Positions 25,870 to 33,951 of a stretch of 64,000 bases of DNA are shown in pieces. This DNA is from JAIQGF01 sp051006995 (lineage in GTDB: Bacteria > Acidobacteriota > Terriglobia > Terriglobales > Acidobacteriaceae): positions 62,001 to 126,000 of the forward strand of contig JBPCSQ010000008.1 of NCBI GenBank assembly GCA_051006995.1. Reading direction: 5' to 3'. How positions within the stretch are numbered: the stretch's first letter is position 1; the number at the start of each line of letters is the position of its first letter. Position numbers and translations under genes: made by a program. The notes below the pieces were generated by a model. It was not told the DNA's origin. It saw only the letters and a list, made by a program, of their open reading frames with translations, and searched no databases.

Positions 25870-26337
25870 AACGGTCCCTAGCCGCTAGCCCCTAGCTGCT
25901 GTTGTTACGGCGCAGCATGCGAGGCTTGCTATTGGTTACCTCAACCGAGAAAGCCACGTTGTTCGCGTGCCCGCTAGGGGACTAGGGTCTAGCGTTAGAA
26001 ACTTCACAAAAGGGAAAAACCGGGCTGGTTCGCCCGGTTTTCTCTTGCCGCTGGGTTGCGTTTACAGCCGCGGCGGCTGGGGCGGCGAGTCACATGGTCC
26101 GTTTGGCCTCTCGCCTGTCCCTCAAATTCTGTCCCTGACCTGACGGGACTAGGGAGTTCACAGCAAGTGGAGGGCCAGGTATTTGCTGATGAATTACTTC
26201 ATGGAATTAGTCGTAAGCCACTGAGGATGCAGCGTATATGTGTATGTTAACACGCGGCGCGCTGGCCGGGGTGGCGGAGCTTACATTGCAAACTCTTGCA
26301 CTGTGGGTGGACAAAGTTGTGCCACAAGAACGGTGCG
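25870..26337. other. Intergenic stretch with repeats and a terminator
   Basis: 468 bases between convergent genes. At 25876-25901 CCCTAGC, CGCTAGC and CCCTAGC follow each other as 7-bp repeats; an inverted version (GCTAGGG, ACTAGGG, TCTAGCG) lies at 25973-25995. A terminator is at 26016-26041. Nothing recognisable occupies 26042-26337; I found no RNA signature there. Confidence 0.6.
26016..26041. terminator. Bidirectional terminator
   Basis: AAAACCGGGC/GCCCGGTTTT, a 10-bp stem with A-run and T-run on opposite sides, so it can end transcription from both the receiver gene and recR, which converge here. Confidence 0.8.
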
Positions 26338-26937
26338 TTATAGCTCACGGCGGCCTTCCATGGCCTTGAGCATGGTGACTTCGTCGGCGTATTCGATGTC
26401 GCTGCCTACGGGAACGCCGGTGGCGATGCGCGTCACCTTCAGGCCGGCACGCTTGATCTGCTGGGAAAGATAAATGGCGGTGGCCTCACCTTCGACGGTG
26501 GGGTTGGTTGCGAGGATCACCTCGTCCACCTGCCCGGCATCAATCCGGCGAATGAGGTTGGGAATCCGCAGATGCTCCGGGCCAACGCCATGTAGGGGCG
26601 AAAGGGAACCGTGCAGCACATGATAGACACCGTTGTACTGGCGAGTCTTTTCGATGGCGGCGATGTTGGTAGGCTCCTCGACCACACAAACCAGGCGCTG
26701 GTTGCGGGTCGGGCTACTGCAATAGGTGCAGGGATCCACGTCGGTGATGTTGTTGCAGAGTGAGCACAGGCGAAGGCTGGCCTTGACGTCGCGGACGGCG
26801 GCGGCCAGCGACTCAGCGTCCTCGTCACTGGAACGGAGAATATGGAAGGCGAGCCGCTGCGCGCTCTTGCTGCCGATGCCGGGCAGCTTCTTCAACTCGT
26901 CAATGAGTCGAGCCATGGGCTCGGCAAATTTGGCCAT
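26338..26937 (-). CDS. recR: Recombination protein RecR
   Basis: 199 residues, the normal length. Helix-hairpin-helix LKKLPGIGSKSAQRLAFHIL, a four-cysteine zinc finger (CSLCNNITDVDPCTYC) and a Toprim domain (VCVVEEPTNIAAIEKT, VDEVILATNPTVEGEATA) are all present. RecR loads RecA onto SSB-coated DNA together with RecO or RecF. It is the last gene of dnaX-ybaB-recR, the standard order. A short heptad repeat lies just upstream between ybaB and recR. Confidence 0.95.
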   Translation of the reverse strand: MAKFAEPMARLIDELKKLPGIGSKSAQRLAFHILRSSDEDAESLAAAVRDVKASLRLCSLCNNITDVDPCTYCSSPTRNQRLVCVVEEPTNIAAIEKTRQYNGVYHVLHGSLSPLHGVGPEHLRIPNLIRRIDAGQVDEVILATNPTVEGEATAIYLSQQIKRAGLKVTRIATGVPVGSDIEYADEVTMLKAMEGRREL

Positions 26938-26948
26938 TCTTAAATAAC

Positions 26949-27000
26949 CAAGTACCAAAGGATTGGCGGGGAGTGCTTCGTACTTAGCACTTCGTACTTG
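26949..27000. repeat. Heptad repeat between ybaB and recR
   Basis: AAGTACC at 26949 is followed by an inverted block at 26977-27000 made of TTCGTAC, TTAGCAC, TTCGTAC, TTG units. Confidence 0.65.
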
Positions 27001-27001
27001 T

Positions 27002-27313
27002 TTAGAACCCCAGCCCCATTCCGCCCAGCATGCCGCCAAGCGTGGACTGCATCTGCTCGTCTACTTTCTGGACGGCGGCATTGACGGCGGCAGTCACCAG
27101 ATCCTGCAGCATCTCGACGTCGCCGCTCTTCATCACTTCGGGATCAATGACGATGGAGAGCACGTGTTTCTGGCCATTCATCTTCACCGTCACCGAGCCG
27201 CCGCCGGAGGAGGCCTCGACCACAGTTTCCTGCATGCGGCGCTGCAGGTCCTGGGCCTGCTTTTGCGCCTGTGCCATCATTTCCTGGAGCTGCTTTGGAT
27301 TGAATCCGCCCAT
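27002..27313 (-). CDS. ybaB: YbaB/EbfC nucleoid-associated protein
   Basis: 103 residues. Starts with FNPKQLQEMMAQAQKQAQDL, then VTVKMNGQKHVLSIVIDPEV, and ends in a Gly/Met-rich tail (GGMLGGMGLGF) typical of this DNA-binding family. It lies between dnaX and recR, its conserved location, and probably binds DNA as a tweezers-like dimer. The short gaps on both sides carry 7-bp repeats rather than promoters. Confidence 0.92.
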   Translation of the reverse strand: MGGFNPKQLQEMMAQAQKQAQDLQRRMQETVVEASSGGGSVTVKMNGQKHVLSIVIDPEVMKSGDVEMLQDLVTAAVNAAVQKVDEQMQSTLGGMLGGMGLGF

Positions 27314-27315
27314 AG

Positions 27316-27349
27316 TGAGTTCCGAGTTCTTTGTTCCGAGTTCCGAATC
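27316..27349. repeat. Heptad repeat between dnaX and ybaB
   Basis: GAGTTCC, GAGTTCT, TTGTTCC, GAGTTCC: four consecutive 7-bp units in the short gap. Confidence 0.75.
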
Positions 27350-27366
27350 GTGCTGCAGACCGGCAA

Positions 27367-29190
27367 CTAGCGTTTGTCGCGATGATCAATCACGGTGCGA
27401 ATCTGCGCGCCGAATTTTTCCTGCATGCGGCGCACCACTGGGTCATTGGCGGCGCGGCTGCGCGCGTTGGTGCCATTGCCGGCGGTCGGTGGCGGTTGCG
27501 AAGACGGCGCGCCATTGCCGGCCGAAGCCGTCCCGATCAGTTTCAGTTTCAGCGCGCGACCGGCTATACGCGAGGCGGCGGCCAAGGCGGCGTGCTTAGC
27601 GTCGGCGCTGAGCGCGACATCAATATCAATGAGCTTCTGCGCGACTTCGAGACGGATGACGAGATCTCCGCCCTTGAGCTCGACTCCGGCCACCGGAGTG
27701 CGCGAGTTTGATTGCTCAAGAGCGTGGGTGACCGCGGTTTGCAACGATTCGTCTGAAGGCGCCGTCGCCACGGCCACGCCGGGGCTAAAGCCCTTGGCAC
27801 TTGAGGCGCTGTTTTCGCCGGGCTGAAGCCCGGCGCTCCCACCGAAAACTTCGCCGACTGAGCCTACATCGAGTTGAGCTTTCGGCGTGCGCGGGTGCTC
27901 GTTTGAGGGCGCCGCGGCGGTCTTGCGCGCGCGGTCGCTCTCGAATGGAGAGGGACCGGAAACGGCTGAGCCTGTGTGGCGCGAGTCTTTGCTTCGCGTA
28001 CCCGGGTCAGAGACCCGGGCCACACTGCCTGGTGCCCCACCCGCACGCGGCGCGTTCGGCTGCGCCTCGCTCAAAATCTGCTCCAGGGGTAGCAGCCGCT
28101 GTGCGTGCACCAGCTTGAGAAGTCCGAGCTCGAGATGGAAACGCTGTTCCTGCTTGTATCCGAGCTCGCCGTGGGTGCGGAGCATGATCTGCAAGAAGCG
28201 CGCCAGGTCCTCCTCGGCGAACTGCCCGGCGACGCGGGCAATTCGCGCGCGCTCATCGGAGGAAACCTGCAGCAGGGAAGATTCCGGGCCCGCCACCTTG
28301 GCGACGGTGGCATTTCGCAGAAAGCGCACCATCTGCCGGGCAAAATGTGATGGGTTGTGACCTTCGGTCAGCAGCCGGTCCACTTGGCGCAGCACCTCCT
28401 CGCTGGAGTTGCGGGCGACGGCGTTCATCAGCTCTTCCAGGATTTCCGAGGGTACGGCGCCCACCAGTTGGCGCACCGTGTCGGCCGTCAGCTTTTGGCC
28501 ACAGCAGGCGATGGCCTGGTCCATGATGGAGAGCGCGTCGCGCATGGAGCCGTCACCGGCCTCGGCCAGCATGGCCAGGGCATTGTCGTCGGCCTCGACG
28601 TTCTCCTGCGCGGCAATATCGCGCAACTGCTTGACGATCTCGTCAAAGCGCACGGCATGAAAGCTGAAGTGCTGGCAGCGCGAGCGAATGGTTTGCGGAA
28701 TGTCTTCCGGCTGCGTGGTCGCCAGCATGAAGATGACATGGCCGGGCGGCTCCTCCAGGGTCTTCAGCAGCGCGTTGAAAGCGGCATCGGTAATCTGGTG
28801 AGCTTCGTCGAGAATCCAGATTTTGAACCGGTCGCGGGCGGGACGGTAACGAGCCGCCTCGCGCAGCTCGCGAATTTCGTCGATGCCGCGGTTGGTGGCC
28901 GCGTCGATCTCAATCACGTCCACGGCGCGGCCTTCGCGAATTTCCACGCAGGAATCGCACTTGCCGCAGGGTTCCGGCAGGGGATGATCGGCGGACCGGC
29001 AATTCAGCGCCATGGCCAGGATACGGGCCACGGTAGTTTTGCCGATTCCGCGGTGGCCGCTGAAGATATAGCCATGCGCGATCCGCTGCTGCTCGATGGC
29101 ATTCTTCAGCGTGCGGGTGACGTGCTCCTGCCCGATGACGTCGGAGAAACGCTGCGGTCTGTACTTGCGGGCGAGGACCTGGTAGGCCAT
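27367..29190 (-). CDS. dnaX: DNA polymerase III subunit gamma/tau
   Basis: 607 residues. The clamp-loader ATPase has Walker A GHRGIGKTTVA (45-55), a zinc-binding cysteine set, Walker B LDEAH and the sensor-1 region. Domain III follows to ~residue 370, then a poorly conserved linker and a short C-terminal tau-like domain (~490-607). The linker (residues ~385-470) is encoded by sequence that matches intergenic hairpin repeats of this genome, including an element shared with 56660-56712. It loads the sliding clamp and is the first gene of dnaX-ybaB-recR. Confidence 0.95.
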   Translation of the reverse strand: MAYQVLARKYRPQRFSDVIGQEHVTRTLKNAIEQQRIAHGYIFSGHRGIGKTTVARILAMALNCRSADHPLPEPCGKCDSCVEIREGRAVDVIEIDAATNRGIDEIRELREAARYRPARDRFKIWILDEAHQITDAAFNALLKTLEEPPGHVIFMLATTQPEDIPQTIRSRCQHFSFHAVRFDEIVKQLRDIAAQENVEADDNALAMLAEAGDGSMRDALSIMDQAIACCGQKLTADTVRQLVGAVPSEILEELMNAVARNSSEEVLRQVDRLLTEGHNPSHFARQMVRFLRNATVAKVAGPESSLLQVSSDERARIARVAGQFAEEDLARFLQIMLRTHGELGYKQEQRFHLELGLLKLVHAQRLLPLEQILSEAQPNAPRAGGAPGSVARVSDPGTRSKDSRHTGSAVSGPSPFESDRARKTAAAPSNEHPRTPKAQLDVGSVGEVFGGSAGLQPGENSASSAKGFSPGVAVATAPSDESLQTAVTHALEQSNSRTPVAGVELKGGDLVIRLEVAQKLIDIDVALSADAKHAALAAASRIAGRALKLKLIGTASAGNGAPSSQPPPTAGNGTNARSRAANDPVVRRMQEKFGAQIRTVIDHRDKR

Positions 29191-29202
29191 GGGAAAATTC
29201 GA

Positions 29203-29208
29203 TTATAA
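29203..29208 (-). promoter_or_regulatory. -10 box of dnaX
   Basis: A perfect TATAAT, 12 bases before the dnaX ATG, which would give a very short leader. There is no clear -35, and a heptad repeat (GAGTACC units) occupies that position. Confidence 0.4.
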
Positions 29209-29221
29209 CGGTTTGTGGAGA

Positions 29222-29252
29222 GAGTACCGAGTACCGTGTCGCGGGTACCGAG
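29222..29252. repeat. Heptad repeat upstream of dnaX
   Basis: GAGTACC occurs twice in tandem, then again as GGTACCGAG after nine bases. The same unit appears at 63510-63529. Confidence 0.65.
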
Positions 29253-29359
29253 GCAGGAGCGAGATGGGAGTGGCCTGGCTACCAAATCTTGGTTAACCTC
29301 TTGCAAACTAAGCCAGATGGGACTACGCTTTCGCGTCTGCGAGTGCTGGAGGAAGTGTC

Positions 29360-29716
29360 ATGAATCTGAAACTTGCGACACGAATGCTGGGCACGGTGCT
29401 GGTGGTGGATTGTCACGGGCGCATTATCTTCGGCGACGAGACGCTGGCGCTTCGCGAGCTGGTGAAAGAACAGCTCAAGAACAATAAGAACATCGTGATC
29501 AACCTGGCGGATGTGAACTTTATCGACAGCGGCGGCCTGGGAACGCTGGTCGGCCTGTACACCTCGGCGCGGAGTATGGGAGGGACGGTCAAGCTGGCGC
29601 ACCTGACTCGCCGGGTGGATGAATTGCTCCAGGTGACCAAGCTGCTGACGGTATTCGAGACCTTCGAGAGCGTGGAAGACGCAGCCCGTTCGTTCCAGCA
29701 TGGCGCCGTCGCCTAA
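29360..29716 (+). CDS. STAS-domain anti-sigma factor antagonist
   Basis: 118 residues of a single STAS fold. The phosphorylatable serine lies in VNFIDSGGLGTLVGL, the hallmark of SpoIIAA/RsbV-type antagonists. GGAGG precedes the ATG. Unphosphorylated protein would bind an anti-sigma kinase and free the sigma factor; the SpoIIE-type phosphatase at 23146 is a possible activator. It is transcribed away from dnaX. Confidence 0.88.
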   Translation: MNLKLATRMLGTVLVVDCHGRIIFGDETLALRELVKEQLKNNKNIVINLADVNFIDSGGLGTLVGLYTSARSMGGTVKLAHLTRRVDELLQVTKLLTVFETFESVEDAARSFQHGAVA

Positions 29717-29722
29717 GGCGAA

Positions 29723-30199
29723 TCAGGCGGCCTTGCGGACTCTCTTCGTGGACTTGCGGCGCGAGGCGCGCTTGCGCGCTTCGCGCTTCTGCTTTCTGCT
29801 TTCCGCCGGGGAGTACATGGTCCCGCGGCAGCGTCGGGCGCCGCAGGCGCAGGGCGCGTCGCCCTCACCGTCATAGAGCATATAGTCGTAGGTGAGCTCC
29901 TCACCGGCGGCGATCTTACGCAGGGCGATGATCCAGATTCTGCCATCCTCCTCAGCAGTCTCGCAATTGGGCCGGCAGCAGTGGTTGATGTAACGGGCGA
30001 TGCCCTGGCCATCAATCACGTGCTTCCCGTCCTCCAATCCGAACATGTACGTGCGGTCCTTCCCGCGGTAGCGCTCGTTGCCCTCGGCGATGCTGATGCG
30101 CTCGCCCTCATATTCGACAACGTAGGCGCCTTTGGGAATGGGCGAGGTGGTGTAGCAGCCCAGACCTTCGATGCCGGAACGGCGAATGATCAGTGCCAT
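29723..30199 (-). CDS. SET-domain protein lysine methyltransferase
   Basis: 158 residues. SET domain motifs are complete: IEGLGCYTTSPIPKGAYVVE, the cofactor motif RYINHCCRPNCE and ELTYDY, then a post-SET-like cysteine cluster CACGARRCRGTMY that binds zinc. The last ~30 residues are a Lys/Arg/Ala-rich tail resembling histone H1 tails, so it may bind DNA directly. SET proteins are uncommon in bacteria; the substrate may be a nucleoid protein. It converges with the STAS gene, six bases apart. Confidence 0.88.
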   Translation of the reverse strand: MALIIRRSGIEGLGCYTTSPIPKGAYVVEYEGERISIAEGNERYRGKDRTYMFGLEDGKHVIDGQGIARYINHCCRPNCETAEEDGRIWIIALRKIAAGEELTYDYMLYDGEGDAPCACGARRCRGTMYSPAESRKQKREARKRASRRKSTKRVRKAA

Positions 30200-30250
30200 G
30201 GCGGGGCAGCCCCGGTTATTCGTTGAGCGGGAGGGGAAAAGGGTTGCAGG

Positions 30251-30466
30251 CTAGTCCTGGCACTTGTGGTCGGCCATGTGCTGCTCAATGCGGGCCGACA
30301 CTCGCGCCAGCTTGCGTTGCAGGAAGGGAACGAATTCACTCTTGCCGGAAGGCCGGCCGTGGCGGAAATGCACCGCCTTATCGCGCGCCTTCTTGCGCTG
30401 GTCATTGACCTGGTTCTTCAGTTGCGTCGCCTGCTTGCGCAGGTCGAGCAATTCGCGGCAGGGCAT
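30251..30466 (-). CDS. Small coiled-coil hypothetical protein
   Basis: 71 residues, mostly charged and helical (LRKQATQLKNQVNDQRKKAR; later RKLARVSARIEQHMADHK). The start begins MPCRELLDL; no clear ribosome binding site precedes it. It follows the HTH-TPR gene by 40 bases in the same direction, so it may be co-transcribed. The middle (HFRHGRPSGKSEF) is basic and could touch nucleic acid. Function unknown. Confidence 0.5.
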   Translation of the reverse strand: MPCRELLDLRKQATQLKNQVNDQRKKARDKAVHFRHGRPSGKSEFVPFLQRKLARVSARIEQHMADHKCQD

Positions 30467-30506
30467 GGCGGGAGTATACAAAACTAGACGGGGAAAAACA
30501 CCGGTA

Positions 30507-32351
30507 TTACTGCGTCCACAGCGGCTTCCCGGTAGTGGCATCATGCGCCCCGATCTGGCGCAACATGGTCTCAAAGCGCGGGTCGGAGCGGTAATTGTCG
30601 GCCATGGGATCGCGCTCCAGGTAGATGAGGTATTCGCAGCGCTCCTCCACGGCTTTTGACAGCCAGTGGAATGCCTGGTCGCGGTCCCCGAGCGCGGCGT
30701 AGATGCCGGAGATGTACAACGACGAGACGTACATCTTGTGCGGGCCGGTGCGCGGCAACCCCAGCAAGTATTGCAGCAGGTCGCGCGGTTTCTGGCGGTC
30801 GCCTCTGCTGATGTAAGCATGCGCCAGCAGCATGGTCATGGCCGGGCCCTTGCCGGAAAGGTTGCGGCCCTTTTCCAGCGCGGAGATAGCCTCATCGTAC
30901 TTGCCCTGATGCTCCAGGGAACGGCCCAGGGTCAGCAATCCAAGAATGAAGTTGGGATCGATCTCCAGCGATTTGCGGGCCTCGGCCACCGAGGCATCGT
31001 ACTGCCGCCCGAAGTAATACGCTTCCGAGAGCGCGGTGCGGATGGCGGGCGAAAGCGGATCCAGCTCGCGCGCCCGGTTGATTTCCGCGACGGCGTCGGC
31101 TGTCCGCCCTGCCGCGTTCAGCTCTAGCGCATGCCACTGGTGGGCGGTGGCGTAGCCAGGATTGAGCGTGATGGCGCGCTGGAACTCCTGTTCCGCGCCC
31201 TTCCAATCCCAATCGTAGATGAGCTTGATGTGCGCCAGCGAAGCGTGCGCCTCGGCCAACTGGTCGTCGAGTTGAAGCGCCTTGACCGCCGCTTCTTTCG
31301 CCATCGGCATGGCTTCCCGCGGCGGCAGGACACCCATCTCCGCCGACCCTAGCAGAGCGTAGCAGTCGGCGATGCCGACATAGGCCGGGGCATACGTCGG
31401 ATCGATTTTCACCGCCTGCTGGAAGTTTCCGATGGCGCGGCCCAGGTCCTCCGGCGTGCGCTTGTTCCAGAAGGAACGGCCCTTGAGATAAGCCTCATAG
31501 GCATCGGGATTCACGGCGCGTGAGGGTGTGGCGCGCACCGCCGCCAGGTTCACGCTGATGCCGCGCGCGATGGCCTGCGCGACCTCGCTCTGTAGCGCCA
31601 GCACGTCGCGGACGTCGCGATCATAGCTTTCGTCCCAGAGATGAGCGTCGTCGCGGGCGCGCACCAAATGCGCCGCAATGCGGACGCGATCGCCCGAACG
31701 GCGAACGCTGCCCTGCACGACGTAGCCCGCGCCCAGCTCGGCCGCGATCTTCGGCAGCGGCTTGCTGCTCTTCTTGAACCCCATCGAGGAGGCGACCGCG
31801 ATCGTCTGCAGCCCGTTGGCATGCAGACGCCCAAGCTGCACAATCAGCTCCTCGGTCATGCCGTCGCTGAAGTATTCCTGCGCCGGGTCGCCGCTGAGGT
31901 TGTCGAAGGGAAGCACCACAAGCTTGGCGGGCCCGGTGTCGGGTGGAAGCTTGGGGGTGGTCCATTTCTGCCAGGCGAAGACGCCGAGTACGGCAGCGGC
32001 GATGATTACGGCCCCGACAATCAAGACCGGCGACAATGTCCAAAATTTCTGCTGTGTCGCCGGCGGCTCTTCGCTGCCAACCGTTGCCGCTGGCGCTCCG
32101 CCCGGCACTGATTCGACGGTCGTGCTGTCGGTCAAGCTTTGACGGCTGCTGCGCCAGGCCTCGATCTCCGACCTGGACGCATAAACGGTTCCGAGCTTTT
32201 CGTGGACGTGGCGATGAACCGGCAGGCCCTCGGTCTTCTCCCAGCGCTGGACAGTGCGGACATCGCGGTTGAGGTACACCGCGATCTCTTTCCACGAATC
32301 GAGCCGGTCGGTGGCCGCCGACACGGGTGTCTCTGTTTCGTCCTGGCCCAT
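30507..32351 (-). CDS. HTH-TM-TPR transcription/signalling protein
   Basis: 614 residues. Residues ~18-70 are an excisionase/MerR-like helix-turn-helix (SWKEIAVYLNRDVRTVQRWE). A transmembrane helix follows at ~108-128, then a FlgO-like domain of the type found beside adenylate cyclases (VVLPFDNLSGDPAQEYFSDG, ~142-265), then about nine TPR repeats to the end. The HTH is thus on the cytoplasmic side and the TPR array on the other. This architecture is frequent in Acidobacteria, with unknown targets. The small protein at 54513 carries the same type of HTH alone. Confidence 0.85.
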   Translation of the reverse strand: MGQDETETPVSAATDRLDSWKEIAVYLNRDVRTVQRWEKTEGLPVHRHVHEKLGTVYASRSEIEAWRSSRQSLTDSTTVESVPGGAPAATVGSEEPPATQQKFWTLSPVLIVGAVIIAAAVLGVFAWQKWTTPKLPPDTGPAKLVVLPFDNLSGDPAQEYFSDGMTEELIVQLGRLHANGLQTIAVASSMGFKKSSKPLPKIAAELGAGYVVQGSVRRSGDRVRIAAHLVRARDDAHLWDESYDRDVRDVLALQSEVAQAIARGISVNLAAVRATPSRAVNPDAYEAYLKGRSFWNKRTPEDLGRAIGNFQQAVKIDPTYAPAYVGIADCYALLGSAEMGVLPPREAMPMAKEAAVKALQLDDQLAEAHASLAHIKLIYDWDWKGAEQEFQRAITLNPGYATAHQWHALELNAAGRTADAVAEINRARELDPLSPAIRTALSEAYYFGRQYDASVAEARKSLEIDPNFILGLLTLGRSLEHQGKYDEAISALEKGRNLSGKGPAMTMLLAHAYISRGDRQKPRDLLQYLLGLPRTGPHKMYVSSLYISGIYAALGDRDQAFHWLSKAVEERCEYLIYLERDPMADNYRSDPRFETMLRQIGAHDATTGKPLWTQ

Positions 32352-32481
32352 GGTGAACGCAAAAGTCTATCTCCGGTCCATGCCGAAAGGAACGAAATTC
32401 AACGGCGCAGCAGCCTTGCCGCACTTTGCCTGTTGCGCCCAATGAGCGCCGCCTTGATCGTCGCTGGAGGAGGCCGGTGCG

Positions 32482-33078
32482 ATGCGCACAATTGTTCGGC
32501 TTGCAGTCCTGATTATCGCCATGGCGGCTTATGCCAGTCCGCAGGAGTACCGGCCGGTGGAGCTGGGGCTGGACTATAGCTATCTCCACGCACAGGGCCC
32601 AAACGGAGGCGACGCCGTCCACATGCACGGTATCCAGCTTTCCGGCACCCGCAACGTCAATCGCCGGCTGGGATTTGGCGCCGATTTCGGCGCCTACTAC
32701 CACTGCGCTGCCGGCTGCTGGGGCGACACTTCCTTGGGGCGCAACGACGCGTACACCTTGATGGCAGGGCCGCGCCTGCGCCTCCCATCTGCGTCGAGGG
32801 TGATTCCATTTGTAGCGGCCTCCGGCGGCATGATCAACCTGCGATACAGCGAAGACTTCAACGTCAGCATGGTGGGTTCGGGAACGGTAGGACCGGCGCG
32901 GAATGTTTCCGTCACCGGCGGGGCTTTCTCGGTGGGCGGAGGACTGGATTACGCAGCCGGCCGGGTCGCATGGCGGCTGTTTCAAGTGGAATATTTCAAC
33001 TACCCGCTGGCCTTACAGCGGAAAAGCGCAGTGCGCTTTTCTGCCGGCATCCGGATTGGCTTGGGCAGAGTTCGATAA
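32482..33078 (+). CDS. Small outer-membrane beta-barrel protein
   Basis: 198 residues. A signal peptide (1-~19) is followed by alternating strands of an OmpA/OmpX-like barrel (ELGLDYSYLHAQG, FGADFGAYYH, AGPRLRLPS, FRVEY-like turn) with a terminal aromatic-poor strand RFSAGIRIGLGRVR. GGAGG lies about 13 bases before the ATG. Its loop holds a Cys pair (HCAAGCWGD) that may form a disulfide. Function probably structural or adhesive. A terminator follows. Confidence 0.8.
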   Translation: MRTIVRLAVLIIAMAAYASPQEYRPVELGLDYSYLHAQGPNGGDAVHMHGIQLSGTRNVNRRLGFGADFGAYYHCAAGCWGDTSLGRNDAYTLMAGPRLRLPSASRVIPFVAASGGMINLRYSEDFNVSMVGSGTVGPARNVSVTGGAFSVGGGLDYAAGRVAWRLFQVEYFNYPLALQRKSAVRFSAGIRIGLGRVR

Positions 33079-33090
33079 GTCCGAAGGGAG

Positions 33091-33118
33091 AGGCGGCCTT
33101 GTGCGGGCCGCCTTTTTT
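33091..33118 (+). terminator. Terminator after the beta-barrel gene
   Basis: AGGCGGCC/GGCCGCCT stem, seven-base loop, then a run of T, four bases before the convergent TonB gene's stop. Confidence 0.88.
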
Positions 33119-33121
33119 AGT

Positions 33122-33838
33122 TCAGCGCACAAGGGTGAAATTGATGGTGATTTGCGTCTCCACCTCGTATGGCTGCCCATTCAGCAGGTAGGGCCGGTAG
33201 CGCCAGCGCTGGACCGCGTCTATCGCCGCCGGCACCAGCAGCGGATGTCCGCTGAGCACGCGCAGGCCCTCAATCTGGCCGCTGCGGCTGATGATCGCGC
33301 TCAGCACGACCGTGCCCTGGATGCCCGCGGTACGCGCCAGCGGCGGATACTCAGGCTTCACCTGCTGGATGAGAAATGCCTGCGACACACGGCTAGGCAG
33401 GCTCACTCGCGCGGGAGGTGGTGGTGAAGGCGTCGCAGCTAATGGGGTCAGCACATGTTCCAGCAAAGTGCTCCTGCCGCGCTCTCCCGTTCCACCCGGG
33501 ACTGCGATGCCATCGCCGAGAGGCGGCGCGGAAGGCTGTTCGTCAGCAATTTCTGTTATGCGGTCGGGAATGTGCACCGGCAGGCGCACCGTCGTGCCGA
33601 CCAGTTCGGAAGTGCTTTGTGCCCGCGTTACGCGGCGTTCGTCAGCAGCGCGCGGCGATTGACCCGGAGGTGGCCCAATCAGCGGGCCCGTAGCCAGAAA
33701 AGTCGGCAATGCCTGCGTGTAGAACAGAGGCGACAACACCAGCGCGGCGATCACCAGTATCTGCGCGAAGAACGACAGCAGCGTCGTCCAACGCCGCCGA
33801 GTGCGCACGTGAGTTTCCAGGAGAGATTCCACGAACAT
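33122..33838 (-). CDS. TonB-family energy transducer
   Basis: 238 residues. It has a cytoplasmic basic start, one membrane anchor (~22-43), a Pro-rich periplasmic linker and a C-terminal TonB domain (~155-238: YPPLARTAGIQGTVVLSAII, then WRYRPYLLNGQPYEVETQIT). TonB proteins carry proton-motive energy to outer-membrane transporters. No ExbB/ExbD or TonB-dependent receptor is adjacent. Confidence 0.88.
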   Translation of the reverse strand: MFVESLLETHVRTRRRWTTLLSFFAQILVIAALVLSPLFYTQALPTFLATGPLIGPPPGQSPRAADERRVTRAQSTSELVGTTVRLPVHIPDRITEIADEQPSAPPLGDGIAVPGGTGERGRSTLLEHVLTPLAATPSPPPPARVSLPSRVSQAFLIQQVKPEYPPLARTAGIQGTVVLSAIISRSGQIEGLRVLSGHPLLVPAAIDAVQRWRYRPYLLNGQPYEVETQITINFTLVR

Positions 33839-33951
33839 AGCTCGTCCAATCTCCCCATCGCGCGCCGCGGAAGGATGGGGGCTTCATCGCAGCGCGTTTC
33901 TCGGTTGTTGGAATTGGACACCGTAGAGTCGGGAATTGCTCCCGGCGCGAA

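Noticed and set aside
26042..26337. Small RNA (SRP RNA) near recR/dnaX
   Set aside because: SRP RNA genes often lie near dnaX, but the conserved GGAAGGAAGCA-type loop is not found in this gap or upstream of dnaX.
31621..32985. Leftward 454-codon open frame overlapping the HTH-TPR and barrel genes
   Set aside because: Arg/Ala/Gly-rich shadow with no conserved pattern; both real genes in the area are well supported.
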